From positions 2,232,001 through 2,296,000 of the forward strand of contig CAVZIJ010000003.1 of NCBI GenBank assembly GCA_963775335.1: 64,000 bases of DNA. Direction: 5' to 3'. A program made the translations under genes and the position numbers. The notes beneath the pieces are model-generated. The model worked only from the letters and a program-made list of their open reading frames with translations. It searched no databases and was not told the DNA's origin. Shown in pieces: positions 8,330-16,748 of the stretch. Source of the DNA: CAVQCX01 sp963775335 (lineage in GTDB: Bacteria > Pseudomonadota > Gammaproteobacteria > Chromatiales > Chromatiaceae). Each line of letters opens with the position of its first letter. Within the stretch, counting starts at the first letter, position 1.

Positions 8330-8992
8330 TCAACGCTTGCGTGCCAGGGTGAGTCCGTCGCCGATGGGGACCAGGCTGAGGCTGACGCGCGAATCGGCAT
8401 GGAGCCGGTCGTTGAAAGCTCGGAGGGCCCGCGTATCTTCATCCTGATCGGCGGGGTCGGCCACAGCCCCTCCCCACAAAGTGTTGTCGAACAGCGCCAG
8501 TCCACCGGGACGCAACAGCCGGAGCACCCGCTCGTAGTATTCCAGGTAACTGCTCTTGTCCGCGTCCACGAAAGCCAGGTCGAAGCTCCCGGCCTGACCC
8601 GCCCCCAGCAGCCCGTCCAACGTATCGATGGCCAGGCCGATGCGCAGATCGATCCGATCGCGTACCCCCGCATCCTCCCAGAACGGAATCCCGATCGCGG
8701 TCCATTCCGCGCTGAGGTCACAGCAGGTCAAGCACCCCCCATCGGGCAGAGCCGAAGCGATGCAGAGGGCGCTGTAGCCGGTAAAGGTCCCGATCTCCAC
8801 GGCGCGGCGGGCCCCCGATAGCTCCACCAGCAACGCGATCAGCTGGCCCTGCTCCGGGGCGATCTGCATGCGCGCGTGCTCATGTCGCAATGTCAGCTCC
8901 CGCAGGCGGCGCAGCACAGGCGTTTCGCGCAGCGAGTGCTCGATGAGATAGGCGTAGAGGTGGTCGTCGAGGGCGATGGTACGGTTCGACAT
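8330..8992 (-). CDS. SAM-dependent O-methyltransferase (caffeoyl-CoA OMT-like)
   Basis: The 220-aa protein has the class I methyltransferase SAM-binding motif VEIGTFTGYSALCIASALPDGG, the acidic loop CCDLSAEW, and the metal/catalytic segment FDLAFVDADKSSYLEYYE, LLRPGGLALFDNTLWGG. These match the small cation-dependent O-methyltransferases (methyltransferase 3 family). Bacterial members act on catechols or unknown small molecules. The start at ATG 8992 has GGAG upstream. An in-frame upstream extension to 9049 lacks support. Confidence 0.87.
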   Translation of the reverse strand: MSNRTIALDDHLYAYLIEHSLRETPVLRRLRELTLRHEHARMQIAPEQGQLIALLVELSGARRAVEIGTFTGYSALCIASALPDGGCLTCCDLSAEWTAIGIPFWEDAGVRDRIDLRIGLAIDTLDGLLGAGQAGSFDLAFVDADKSSYLEYYERVLRLLRPGGLALFDNTLWGGAVADPADQDEDTRALRAFNDRLHADSRVSLSLVPIGDGLTLARKR

Positions 8993-9208
8993 GGAGGGAC
9001 TCCCGCGCGGCGCGGCTATTGTACGGCATCCGACTGCGCTCGGGCGCACCGGTCCGGAGCCTTTCTCATGACCCCCGCGAGCCAGGTCGCGCGGCGGGCC
9101 AAAATCGCCACGGTCGCGGCCCTGGGGGATTATGAGATAGGTTCTAGACTTTCGGTGAGCATCCCGGGTACGCCCGGGTCCTCAGCCGAGGCCCCCTAGG
9201 GAGGCACC

Positions 9209-10756
9209 ATGCCAGGCCTAGCCGAGCACCAGCCCGCGCACACCGCATCCAGCATCCTCGCAGCCATCCGCCGATGGCCCGAAACCGCTACACGCGCCCT
9301 GCGCTATGCCGCCTCGGAGGCCACCGAATACCGCCGCGTCTCGGCGCTGTTCCTGCGCCTGCTCGCGCTGGTCTACGTTGCGGCTTTCGCCTCCCTCGCC
9401 GTGCAGATCCTCGGTCTGGTGGGCAGCGACGGCATACTCCCCCTGTCGGAGTACCTGGCCAATCTGAGCCGAGCGATGGGACCCGAGCGGTACTGGCACA
9501 TACCGACCCTGTTCTGGCTGAATTCGAGCGATCTCGCCCTGCAAGCCGCCCCGGTGGTGGGCTGCGCCTTCGCCATCTTGTTGTTCCTCAACGTGCTGCC
9601 GAGACTATGTCTGGTGGTGACGTTCGTCCTGTACCTGTCACTGCTGCACGCCGGGCAGGTGTTCATGAATTTCCAATGGGACTATCTGCTCGTCGAAGCG
9701 GGCTTTCTCGCCATCCTGTTGCCGGGGCGGTCCCGGATCCTGGTCTGGCTGCTGCGGTGGCTGTTGTTTCGGGTGAGGTTCCTCTCAGGCGCGTCCAAGC
9801 TCGTGAGCGGCGATCCCACTTGGGCCGGGCTCACCGCCCTGAATTACTATTTCGAGACCCAACCCCTGCCGAATCCGATCTCCTGGTACGTCCAGCAGCT
9901 GCCGCACTGGGTGCTGCGGACAGGCACCGCCGCGACCCTGTTCATCGAGCTGGTGGTGCCCTTCATGATCTTGCTGCCGCGGCCCTTCCGCCTGTTTGCC
10001 GCGGGCGCGACCGTCCTTATCCAGGTGCTGATCCTGGTCACCAGCAACCACAACTTCTTCAACCTGCTGACCATCGCGCTCTGCCTCTTCCTGCTCGACG
10101 ACCGGGCGCTCGACTGGCTGCTTCCCCGGAGGCGCCGAGCGGAGAGCGATGCCGACGCGACCGCGCCAACCCCGGGCATCGGCAAAAGTCTGGTGCTGGG
10201 TGGGCTGGGGGTGCTCATCGTCTTCGTTAGCTGCGTGGAGGGCTGGGAGCTGCTCGCTCAAAGGCACGCACCGGCCTGGGCCGCGGCTGTAGCGGGGCCG
10301 GTCGGTGCAACCCGCCTTGTCAACCGCTATCACGTGTTTCCGGTGATCAACACCCAGCGCCTCGAGGTCATCATCGAAGGCTCGAGGGACGGCAAGCACT
10401 GGCGGGAATATTCCTTTGACTACCAGCCCGGGGACCCGGCGCGACGCCCACCCTTCGTGGTCCCCCATCAGCCGCGCCTGGACTGGATGCTCTGGTTCGT
10501 CTGGGACCGGGACCCGATGAGTCTCACATGGTTCGAGCGCTTCGGCGAGCGCCTGCTGGAGAATGCCCCGCCGGTCACCGCCCTGCTCGCCAAGAACCCC
10601 TTTCCCGGAGAGCCACCACGCTACCTGAGGATCACCCTCTACCGTTACCGGTTCACCACCCGCGAGGAGCGGGCCGCCACGGGCGATTGGTGGGTGCGCA
10701 CCGAGATCGAGCCCTTCTGGCCCCTGGCCTGGTTCGAGCGCCCCGCGCGCGGCTGA
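9209..10756 (+). CDS. lipase maturation factor (LMF1)-family membrane protein
   Basis: The 515-aa protein starts behind a strong GGGAGG box. It has many hydrophobic helices in the first 350 residues, including LVEAGFLAILLPG, FRVRFLSGASKLVSGDPTW and LTALNYYFETQPLPNPISWY. A soluble C-terminal domain contains YHVFPVINTQRLEVIIEGS and LDWMLWFVWD. These motifs define the LMF family. Human LMF1 is an ER protein for lipase folding, but the bacterial members are uncharacterised. The neighbours give no lipase gene. Confidence 0.88.
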   Translation: MPGLAEHQPAHTASSILAAIRRWPETATRALRYAASEATEYRRVSALFLRLLALVYVAAFASLAVQILGLVGSDGILPLSEYLANLSRAMGPERYWHIPTLFWLNSSDLALQAAPVVGCAFAILLFLNVLPRLCLVVTFVLYLSLLHAGQVFMNFQWDYLLVEAGFLAILLPGRSRILVWLLRWLLFRVRFLSGASKLVSGDPTWAGLTALNYYFETQPLPNPISWYVQQLPHWVLRTGTAATLFIELVVPFMILLPRPFRLFAAGATVLIQVLILVTSNHNFFNLLTIALCLFLLDDRALDWLLPRRRRAESDADATAPTPGIGKSLVLGGLGVLIVFVSCVEGWELLAQRHAPAWAAAVAGPVGATRLVNRYHVFPVINTQRLEVIIEGSRDGKHWREYSFDYQPGDPARRPPFVVPHQPRLDWMLWFVWDRDPMSLTWFERFGERLLENAPPVTALLAKNPFPGEPPRYLRITLYRYRFTTREERAATGDWWVRTEIEPFWPLAWFERPARG

Positions 10757-10781
10757 TGCGGGTCAGCCCGGCGCAGACCGC

Positions 10782-11243
10782 TCAGTGGTGCCGTCCCTTC
10801 GCCGGTGGGCTCTGCACACCCGGCTCCTCCACGGAGATGCCGCGGCGCATCCGCCGACCGATCAGCACACAGGCCTTGTCGAAAGCGGATTCCGCCTCCC
10901 GGCTACACCATTCCCATTCCATCGGGGACCCACTCACCTGCATATACCAATGGCCGGTGATCAGCACCTCGCCGAAACGCAGCTCGACGGCCCAATCGTG
11001 CCAGACGACCTCCTCCTCGCCGTCCTCAACGAATTCCTGCTCAGCCAGGCGACAATAGTTTCCCGTGCGCTCGTCCATGGCGGAGAGATCGGATACCACC
11101 AGGCTGCCGTCGACACAGCTGCGCCAGCCGGTATGCACACTTTCAGCGCTCGGAAATAGGGCGTGGATGAGCAGCGCCGGGGTGAGGGAGAGCTCGATCG
11201 GGGTATCCCAGTCAGGCTCGTTTGGGCTATTGACATCGGTCAT
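10782..11243 (-). CDS. hypothetical protein, 153 aa
   Basis: The gene starts at ATG 11243 with an AGGAG box 6 nt upstream and encodes an acidic, soluble protein rich in Trp and Glu (HTGWRSCVDGSLVVSD, GEEEVVWHDWAVELRFGEVLI, MEWEWCSREAESAFDK). No signal peptide or membrane segment is present. I do not recognise a family. It converges on the lipase maturation factor homologue with a 25-nt gap. Confidence 0.65.
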   Translation of the reverse strand: MTDVNSPNEPDWDTPIELSLTPALLIHALFPSAESVHTGWRSCVDGSLVVSDLSAMDERTGNYCRLAEQEFVEDGEEEVVWHDWAVELRFGEVLITGHWYMQVSGSPMEWEWCSREAESAFDKACVLIGRRMRRGISVEEPGVQSPPAKGRHH

Positions 11244-11423
11244 GACAGCTCCTGCTTGGGTAGGACGTAGCCCCGGGGTTGGCCACTTTACTGCCGGGCC
11301 CCTGGTACGTCCAGGCGCGTCGTTCGCGTTGCCGGCCCGCAAGATCCCCGATGTTTACGGGCTGCAGGCCCGAGGCGGGCGATCTATGCTTGAGGCCAAG
11401 AAAGCCATACGGGACGGCCTCAC

Positions 11424-11582
11424 GTGAAAGTCGCAGTATTATCCGATGTCCAGGGTAACCTTGCGGCGCTGGAGGTGGTCGCCGACGACATCCTCGCCTG
11501 GGCGCCGGATCTCGTCGTCCTGAACGGCGACCTGGTCAACCGCGGCCCCAGCAGCCTCGCCTGCCTGGAGTTGAAGGAAAGG
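11424..11582 (+). pseudogene. truncated calcineurin-like metallophosphoesterase
   Basis: From GTG 11424 the frame gives MKVAVLSDVQGNLAALEVV and DLVVLNGDLVNRGPSSLACLEL. These are the first two metal motifs of the YfcE/diadenosine tetraphosphatase-type metallophosphoesterase superfamily (D-x-H/Q-GN and GDxxxRGP). Homology stops around residue 52 and the rest of the enzyme, including the GNHE/D and downstream histidines, is missing. The frame then runs into the next small gene. This looks like a deletion that joined a phosphoesterase 5' end to another gene. Confidence 0.7.
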
Positions 11583-11595
11583 GGAAAGCACGCCG

Positions 11596-11793
11596 ATGAG
11601 CTACGATCTGCTGCCCCACGGGGAGAGTCTTCGCCGAGCGGTTGCCTGGATGTCCGAGCTGAGGGTCCACGACTGCAAGGCCGTCGAGGAGGCCTGTCAA
11701 CGATTCGACCTGTCGCCGCTCGAGGAAGAGTTCCTGCTTGCCTACTTCATCATCGATCCCTGCCCCGGCAAGGACAAGCGGCCCCGGGGTTGA
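11596..11793 (+). CDS. small conserved hypothetical protein, 65 aa
   Basis: ATG 11596 follows a purine-rich stretch (GGAAAGGGGAAAG). The product (MSYDLLPHGESLRRAVAWMSE, then RFDLSPLEEEFLLAYFI) is a compact helical protein that resembles short hypothetical proteins I associate with Chromatiales-type genomes. The function is unknown. It sits directly behind the truncated phosphoesterase, whose frame reads through it. Confidence 0.55.
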   Translation: MSYDLLPHGESLRRAVAWMSELRVHDCKAVEEACQRFDLSPLEEEFLLAYFIIDPCPGKDKRPRG

Positions 11794-11880
11794 GCCGCTG
11801 GGCACCACGGGCGTGACGACCGGAACGCCCAATCAGGCGCGGCGGGCGAACGAACGGCTGCCTCCAGTGGGCCAGGCCGC

Positions 11881-12020
11881 ATTTCTCACCAGCTTTCGTC
11901 CCGAGGCACCCGAGATGTGCGCGGCTGCGAGGCCCTCGACGGCAGCACGAGCACCCGACCCGAGAACAACGCCCGGGATGCGTGCAGATCACGCGCGGTA
12001 ACAGGAGGTTGGTGAGAAAT
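11881..12020. repeat. MITE-like element with 11-bp terminal inverted repeats
   Basis: ATTTCTCACCA at 11881-11891 and its exact complement TGGTGAGAAAT at 12010-12020 bound a 140-bp GC-rich segment with no coding content. The internal part 11941-12007 is about three quarters identical to 14161-14227, and the end word recurs alone at 60272 and, with one mismatch, at 6278. Together these indicate a dispersed, non-autonomous repeat family. Confidence 0.6.
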
Positions 12021-12025
12021 CCGGG

Positions 12026-12406
12026 CTAGAGATCCAACCGCTCGTAGATCCGGGCGTGCTCCCGGGCCAGCGTCTGGCTCTCGCTTGCGTACGCCTCATC
12101 ATCGAGCAGCCCGTCCTTAAGCTGCCGGCGCAGCCCCTCGATCTCCTCCTGGCTGCGCAACGCCACCAGCCGCCGCGCGATGTTCTTGGCCACGTAGTGC
12201 ACCAGCAGCCCGTTCTTGATCGCCGCCAAGTCGTCACCGAACACCGCCCGAAGGGCCAAGCTGTTCTCGTACTCGTGAGACACCTCGGTGGCGCTGGACA
12301 CCAACCAGTCATCCAGATCCGACCAGCTTGCGCAGACGTCGAGTCCCCCGGCATCCCTGCAGTAATCCAGGACCTCCCTGGCCAGCGCCGCGAATTCATC
12401 GCCCAT
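12026..12406 (-). CDS. hypothetical helical protein, 126 aa
   Basis: The gene starts at ATG 12406 behind GGAG and encodes an acidic, largely helical soluble protein: EFAALAREVLDYCRDAGG, EVSHEYENSLALRAVFGDD, then a coiled C-terminal part EEIEGLRRQLKDGLLDDEAY. No family was recognised. Its stop lies 6 nt from the end of the MITE-like repeat. Confidence 0.6.
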   Translation of the reverse strand: MGDEFAALAREVLDYCRDAGGLDVCASWSDLDDWLVSSATEVSHEYENSLALRAVFGDDLAAIKNGLLVHYVAKNIARRLVALRSQEEIEGLRRQLKDGLLDDEAYASESQTLAREHARIYERLDL

Positions 12407-12571
12407 GGTGCAGTCTCCGAACGGCGGGAGCGTCCCCGCCAGTCACTTCTAGCATAGACTGGAAGGCAGCGGCGGCGGCGCGGAACAGACCAGGAGGGCG
12501 ATACCCGCGGTCGCAGAACGCCAATCGGGCATGTCGTCGTCCTTTCCGGACAACCCGCGTCGGGAGCACCC

Positions 12572-13552
12572 TTGAGCTACAACGTCAGACTGATGCCCAG
12601 CGGCCACAGCTTCACGGTAGAGGCCAACGAGCCGATCATCGAGGCCGCGCTGAGAGAGGGGCTGAACCTGGGACACGGCTGTGCCAACGGCAACTGCGGG
12701 GGCTGCAAGGCACGCCTCATCTCGGGCGAGGTCCGTCGATTGCGCAACCAGGACTATGTCTTCAGCGAGACGGACAAGCGCGAAGGCTGCATCCTCATGT
12801 GCAGCAACACCCCCGCATCCGACCTGGTGCTGGAGACCCAGGAGGCCGTCTCGGCAACGGATATTCCCTACCAGGAGATTCGCTGTACGGTGCGGCGGGT
12901 CGAGCACGGCAGCGAGGGCAAGATGCTGCTGCACCTGAAAACACCGCGCACCCAGGCCCTGAGATTTCTGGCCGGTCAGCGCGTTAGCCTCACCAACCGA
13001 GACGGCCTCAGCGCCGTGCTGCCGATCGCAAGCTGCCCCTGCGACGGCCGGAACCTGCTGTTCCTTCTGCACGACCGACCCAGCGACCCCTTCAGCCGCC
13101 ACGCGTTCGAGCGGGCCGCCGCCGCATCCCAGGCCCTGGTGCTCAAGGGGCCGCAGGGCGGGTTCTTCCTGAGCTCCGAGCCGGACGTGCCGCTCCTGTT
13201 CGTCGCCTTCGGCTTGGGAGTGGCCCCGATCAAGAGTATGGTCGAACAGGCGCTGGCCCTCGACAGCGCGCCCAGCATCGAGCTCTATCGCACCCGGGGG
13301 GGCGACGGACGAGGTTATCTCGATCGTCTGTTCCGCTCCTGGGAGGACGCCCTGGAGAATTTCAACTACCGCCCGCTGGCCGAGCAAACGCCATCCGCAA
13401 CAATGGCGCAGCAGATCGCAGCAGACCTCTCCGGTGCCGCGCCGAGAGACCTGTATGTGTCGGGTCCGGCGGCCATCCTCGAGGAATTCCGGCAGCATGC
13501 GCAGACCCTGGGCATAGCGCTGGGGCGGGTGCACAGCGATGTCGTGGAGTGA
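12572..13552 (+). CDS. 2Fe-2S ferredoxin-FAD/NAD(P)H oxidoreductase
   Basis: The 326-aa flavoprotein has an N-terminal plant-type ferredoxin domain with cluster cysteines in CANGNCGGC (37, 42, 45) and a fourth at 73 or 77. It is followed by a ferredoxin-NADP reductase-type FAD domain (FLAGQRVSLTNRDG) and an NAD(P) domain with FGLGVAPIKSMV. This order matches phenol hydroxylase-type, CDP-6-deoxyglucoseen reductase-like and related electron-transfer reductases that feed a partner oxygenase. No oxygenase is adjacent. The FAD motif RxYS is not obvious (VLPIASCPC stands there), so flavin contacts may differ. The start is TTG 12572. Confidence 0.85.
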   Translation: MSYNVRLMPSGHSFTVEANEPIIEAALREGLNLGHGCANGNCGGCKARLISGEVRRLRNQDYVFSETDKREGCILMCSNTPASDLVLETQEAVSATDIPYQEIRCTVRRVEHGSEGKMLLHLKTPRTQALRFLAGQRVSLTNRDGLSAVLPIASCPCDGRNLLFLLHDRPSDPFSRHAFERAAAASQALVLKGPQGGFFLSSEPDVPLLFVAFGLGVAPIKSMVEQALALDSAPSIELYRTRGGDGRGYLDRLFRSWEDALENFNYRPLAEQTPSATMAQQIAADLSGAAPRDLYVSGPAAILEEFRQHAQTLGIALGRVHSDVVE

Positions 13553-13563
13553 AGGCTACTGCC

Positions 13564-13992
13564 CTATTTCGTCATTCCCCGCGAGCCGCGGCGACGCTTG
13601 AGCTCAAAGCCCGTCATGGCTGCGCCCAACCGGTCATAAGCCAGATTGTCCAGGCCCGCGCTGCGATCGAGGTCGTCCATCAAGGCGTCAACATCGGCAA
13701 TCGGCTCGGCGGCCTCGCCTCCAGGACGGAGCAGAGCCTGCAGACCCAGCAGGCCGCCGTACTGTATCCGCTGCATCACGCTGTGGGGCGTGGAGAGCAG
13801 GTCGTCCTCCATCCCGAAGGCCGCCAGGCCGACGGCCTTCAGGCGTCCATGGACCCGTTCACATCGGGCCTGGGCATCGATCCCCGTGCAATGGACCAAT
13901 GGCGTGTTGCGTACCGTGACCAGCCGTGCCTTGGCGCATCCGAAATCTTCGGTGATGATGGGCCCCTGAAAGGGGCACTTGAGCTCCCTCAT
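13564..13992 (-). CDS. conserved cysteine-containing hypothetical protein, 142 aa
   Basis: A strong GGAGGA box precedes ATG 13992. The N-terminus MRELKCPFQGPIITEDFGC and the later VHCTGIDAQARCERVHGRL give four spaced cysteines that could bind a metal or Fe-S cluster. This is followed by FGMEDDLLSTPHSVMQRIQYGGLLGLQAL, a highly patterned segment I associate with an uncharacterised protein family in sulfur-oxidizing gammaproteobacteria. Only 11 nt separate its stop from the convergent reductase gene. Confidence 0.68.
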   Translation of the reverse strand: MRELKCPFQGPIITEDFGCAKARLVTVRNTPLVHCTGIDAQARCERVHGRLKAVGLAAFGMEDDLLSTPHSVMQRIQYGGLLGLQALLRPGGEAAEPIADVDALMDDLDRSAGLDNLAYDRLGAAMTGFELKRRRGSRGMTK

Positions 13993-14160
13993 GACATTCC
14001 TCCGACGCCTGGCTCGATCCCGGTGGACAATCCTGCCGGTTCCAGCGTTCGAATACCCGAAGATTCTAGCCCGCGATGCTCACCAGGGTTCGTCGCGAAG
14101 CGTTCGGGATGCTCGTGGATCCAAGGCGCGCGACAGGCCGGGCGCACAGGGGTGCTCGGC

Positions 14161-14227
14161 GGTACTTCGAGCACCCGGGCCGAGCGCGACGCAGCGGATG
14201 CGGGCCGATCGGGCGCCGCAACAGGAG
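14161..14227. repeat. second copy of the dispersed repeat, partial
   Basis: This segment aligns without gaps to 11941-12007, sharing words such as CGAGCACCCG, GGATGCG and AACAGGAG. The terminal ATTTCTCACCA repeats are absent, so the copy is incomplete or diverged. Confidence 0.55.
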
Positions 14228-14239
14228 CGCGGCGAGACA

Positions 14240-14342
14240 TGCGGGCGATCACGCAGCTCACACCGAATCGGACAACCCGGCAAAACCCGTGCGGATATGG
14301 CATCCTTGATCCATGCAGCGCAGGTGCGGGCGATCACGCAGC
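14240..14342. repeat. direct repeat of an 18-bp word
   Basis: TGCGGGCGATCACGCAGC occurs at 14240-14257 and again at 14325-14342, 85 bp apart. A weaker version of the same word (GCGTGCAGATCACGCGC) lies inside the repeat at 11981. It is probably part of the dispersed repeat family. Confidence 0.6.
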
Positions 14343-14455
14343 GGGATTGCGGCGCCGCAGTAAGGCGCCCTGAACGCCCGGCACGGCACGCGGAAACGCT
14401 CCCTTTTCGGGGCCACGTCCGTTGCATCGATACCACCAGGCTCGGAGATCAAGCC

Positions 14456-14758
14456 GTGAGTGACACGATCGTCATCGGACACTGCTGGAACTGCGCCAAG
14501 GGGTTGGTCGCCGCGGATTACGGGCGCGAGCAGAGCTGTCCGGGATGCGGCAAGCCGACGAGAGTCTGTCGCAACTGCCGCCATTTCGCTCCTGGCCGTC
14601 CGAATGACTGCGTCGAGCCCATGGCGGAGCGCGTGCTCGAGAAGACCAAAGCGAACTTCTGCGAGTACTTCGAGGCCACGACGACCCCCCTAGGGGAACC
14701 GCAGCCGTCGTCGGATGAGACACTGCGCGAAGCCGCGGAGGCCCTGTTCCGGAGCTAG
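14456..14758 (+). CDS. small zinc-ribbon-like protein, 100 aa
   Basis: GTG 14456 is the only start that leaves out the upstream repeat region. The product contains paired cysteines CWNC, CPGC and CRNC followed by DC and FCEYF, the pattern of a double zinc ribbon or similar metal-binding module, then an acidic helical tail. The function is unknown. It is followed 5 nt later by a methyltransferase gene, so the two are probably co-transcribed. Confidence 0.68.
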   Translation: MSDTIVIGHCWNCAKGLVAADYGREQSCPGCGKPTRVCRNCRHFAPGRPNDCVEPMAERVLEKTKANFCEYFEATTTPLGEPQPSSDETLREAAEALFRS

Positions 14759-14763
14759 ACGGC

Positions 14764-15591
14764 ATGCCCACGAGCCATCCCCAGGGCGAGCCAAACAGGG
14801 GCCCGGGATTCAAGGGTCACTTCTCCACCCCGGCCGCCCCGGCCGCCCTGTACGCCCAGTTCAGACCCCAGTATCCGGAGCCGCTGTTTGCCTATCTCGC
14901 CAAGATGGCCCCGGCCCGTCAGCGGGCCTGGGATTGCGCCACCGGCAGCGGGCAGGCCGCCGCGGGGCTCGCCCGCTATTTCGCCGAAGTGGTGGCGACG
15001 GACGCCAGCCTGCGCCAGGTCGCCAGCGCGGCACCGGTGCCGGAGACTCATTTCGCCCTGGCCCTTGCCGAGGCCAGCGCGTTGGCGAACCGCTCGCTCG
15101 ACCTGGTCACGCTCGCCCAGTCGTTTCACCGGCTGGATCTCGACGGGTTCTACGCCGAGGTCCGGTGGGTGCTGCGACCCGGTGGCACTCTCGCGGTCTG
15201 GTCGTACGGCCCACTGTCCGTAAACCCGGAGATCGATGCGCAGATCTTCGACCTGTACGAGACGCGCCTTGGCCGATTCTGGCCGCCGGAGCGGGCCGCG
15301 GTCGAAAACGGCTACCGCACTTGCGTCTTTCCGTTTGCCGAGGTCCCGCCGCCGGCCTTCGCAATGGCGGCCCGGTGGACCCTGGATCGGCTCATGAAGT
15401 ATCTGCGCACCTGGTCGGCGGTCCAGAATTACCGGCGTACCCTCGGAGAAGACCTGGTCGAGATGTCAGTCGAAGAGATCCGTCGGATCTGGGGTGACGC
15501 GGCGAGCCCACGGACGCTCAGATGGCCACTCAAGCTGCGACTGGGGGTCGCACAGGCGGACGCGGCGCTGCCCGAGCCCGGGTCCCGCTGA
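14764..15591 (+). CDS. class I SAM-dependent methyltransferase
   Basis: This is a 275-aa protein of the methyltransferase 11 type. After an N-terminal FKGHFSTPAAPAALYAQFRPQYP come the SAM loop WDCATGSGQAAAGLARYFAEVVATD and the motif AQSFHRLDLDGFYAEVRWVLRPGGTLAVWSYG. The closest known architecture is the Tam/Crg1-like group that methylates small acids. The substrate is unknown. It is 5 nt behind the zinc-ribbon gene and 12 nt before the next gene, suggesting a three-gene operon. Confidence 0.85.
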   Translation: MPTSHPQGEPNRGPGFKGHFSTPAAPAALYAQFRPQYPEPLFAYLAKMAPARQRAWDCATGSGQAAAGLARYFAEVVATDASLRQVASAAPVPETHFALALAEASALANRSLDLVTLAQSFHRLDLDGFYAEVRWVLRPGGTLAVWSYGPLSVNPEIDAQIFDLYETRLGRFWPPERAAVENGYRTCVFPFAEVPPPAFAMAARWTLDRLMKYLRTWSAVQNYRRTLGEDLVEMSVEEIRRIWGDAASPRTLRWPLKLRLGVAQADAALPEPGSR

Positions 15592-15603
15592 CAGGAGAGC
15601 AAG

Positions 15604-16224
15604 ATGCACAGCCGACAGGACAGACCCCATGCCGATGGTGCCTGGAACGGGATCGTCGCCCGCGCCCTGAAGATCCTCGGCCTAGGCGACGCGGAGGGCA
15701 GGCGCATCTTCCTGTTGGTGCTGGGCCAGGAGCTGACGCCCAGACTGGAGGCTATCCGCGCCGAGATCGAGCAGCAGATGCACCGCCCGGCGCGCTCGGT
15801 CTCCACCGATCTAGCCAAGGTCGCGCAGTGGGCGGGTGAGCTGCGAGAGACTCTGGGCGGACTTTCCGAGCCCGACAAGGCGACGCTGCTGAGGGAGATG
15901 GCGGGCGCCGATCGTTTCGGCCACGGCTACGACGAGGCGTACCTCGAAGCACTGGGACGTGAGCTGGATCGCCTGGTGGCCGGCTGCGCAGCGATCCTCA
16001 CGCCGCCAGAGCCGTCGATCCCCGACATCCTGCCACTGCGGGAGCTGATCGGGGTCCTCGCCAAGGCTTATGCCGAATGCTTCGAGACCGAGCCGGACGT
16101 TTCGACGGACGGGCCCTTCGCCCGCCTCCTCGCCACCATATTCTTTCAGGTAGGTATCAATGCGCCGGTCACCGGGGAGCTGCTGGAGGCGGGGTTGGAC
16201 GCCCGGCGCTCTCTGACCCAATGA
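15604..16224 (+). CDS. hypothetical protein, 206 aa
   Basis: The gene starts at ATG 15604 with GGAGAG immediately upstream. The product is an alpha-helical soluble protein without signal peptide (ALKILGLGDAEGRRIFLLVLGQEL, LGGLSEPDKATLLREMAGADRFGHGYDEAYLEAL and a C-terminal LLATIFFQVGINAPVTGELL). No family was recognised. It is the last gene of the probable operon beginning at 14456. Confidence 0.65.
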   Translation: MHSRQDRPHADGAWNGIVARALKILGLGDAEGRRIFLLVLGQELTPRLEAIRAEIEQQMHRPARSVSTDLAKVAQWAGELRETLGGLSEPDKATLLREMAGADRFGHGYDEAYLEALGRELDRLVAGCAAILTPPEPSIPDILPLRELIGVLAKAYAECFETEPDVSTDGPFARLLATIFFQVGINAPVTGELLEAGLDARRSLTQ

Positions 16225-16300
16225 CCGGAAGAGCGCGCCCCGCCCCGGATGGGGGCTAGAATCGTTTAGGGATGGTTACCACACATTGAGGAACCAGCGA

Positions 16301-16600
16301 ATGAATCCTGAAGAACACTCCTCGCGCAAACATCTGCGTTTCAGACCCGACCCGCTGGAGTACGCCCAGGTATCGCTGGATACCGACTCGACTGAGTTCA
16401 AACCGACTTTCGTCGCCCTCATCGTCGAGGAGTCGCCGGTGTCGGGCTGTAGCCTCATCGCCCATGATCGGGACAACGTCCAGCCGGGCGACCGCTGTCG
16501 GGTGAAGATCGGCCACCTCGCCCCGGTGCAGGCGGAGCTCGCTTGGAAACGGCCGGTGGAACCAGGCCTAATGCGCGTCGGATTCGCTTTCCTGGAATGA
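16301..16600 (+). CDS. PilZ-like domain protein
   Basis: The 99-aa protein starts at ATG 16301, nine nt behind GAGG. The layout RKHLRFRPDPLEYAQVSLD, ALIVEESPVSGCSLI, VQPGDRCRVKIGHL and LMRVGFAFLE is that of a PilZ beta-barrel. However, the canonical c-di-GMP switch (RxxxR, then D/NxSxxG) is altered: SPVSGCSL replaces DISxxG. It may therefore bind c-di-GMP weakly or not at all. Similar stand-alone PilZ-like proteins are frequent in Chromatiales. Confidence 0.65.
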   Translation: MNPEEHSSRKHLRFRPDPLEYAQVSLDTDSTEFKPTFVALIVEESPVSGCSLIAHDRDNVQPGDRCRVKIGHLAPVQAELAWKRPVEPGLMRVGFAFLE

Positions 16601-16748
16601 GCACGACGAGAGATGCGCAACGGCACCCTGTGGAGCTCGCGTGGCGTTGGACAGGGGCTCGCGCCTCCACTATTCTTTGGGCCGTTCCACCCGGTCGGGC
16701 ACACGACGATCGGAGCCCCCAACCCGGAAGCCCCGGAGAATCCGCCCG

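Larger units (their letters stand above)
13993..14455. other. intergenic stretch with dispersed repeats
   Basis: The 463 nt hold no convincing gene. They contain the second copy of the dispersed repeat (14161-14227) and a direct repeat of an 18-bp word (14240 and 14325). Confidence 0.5.
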
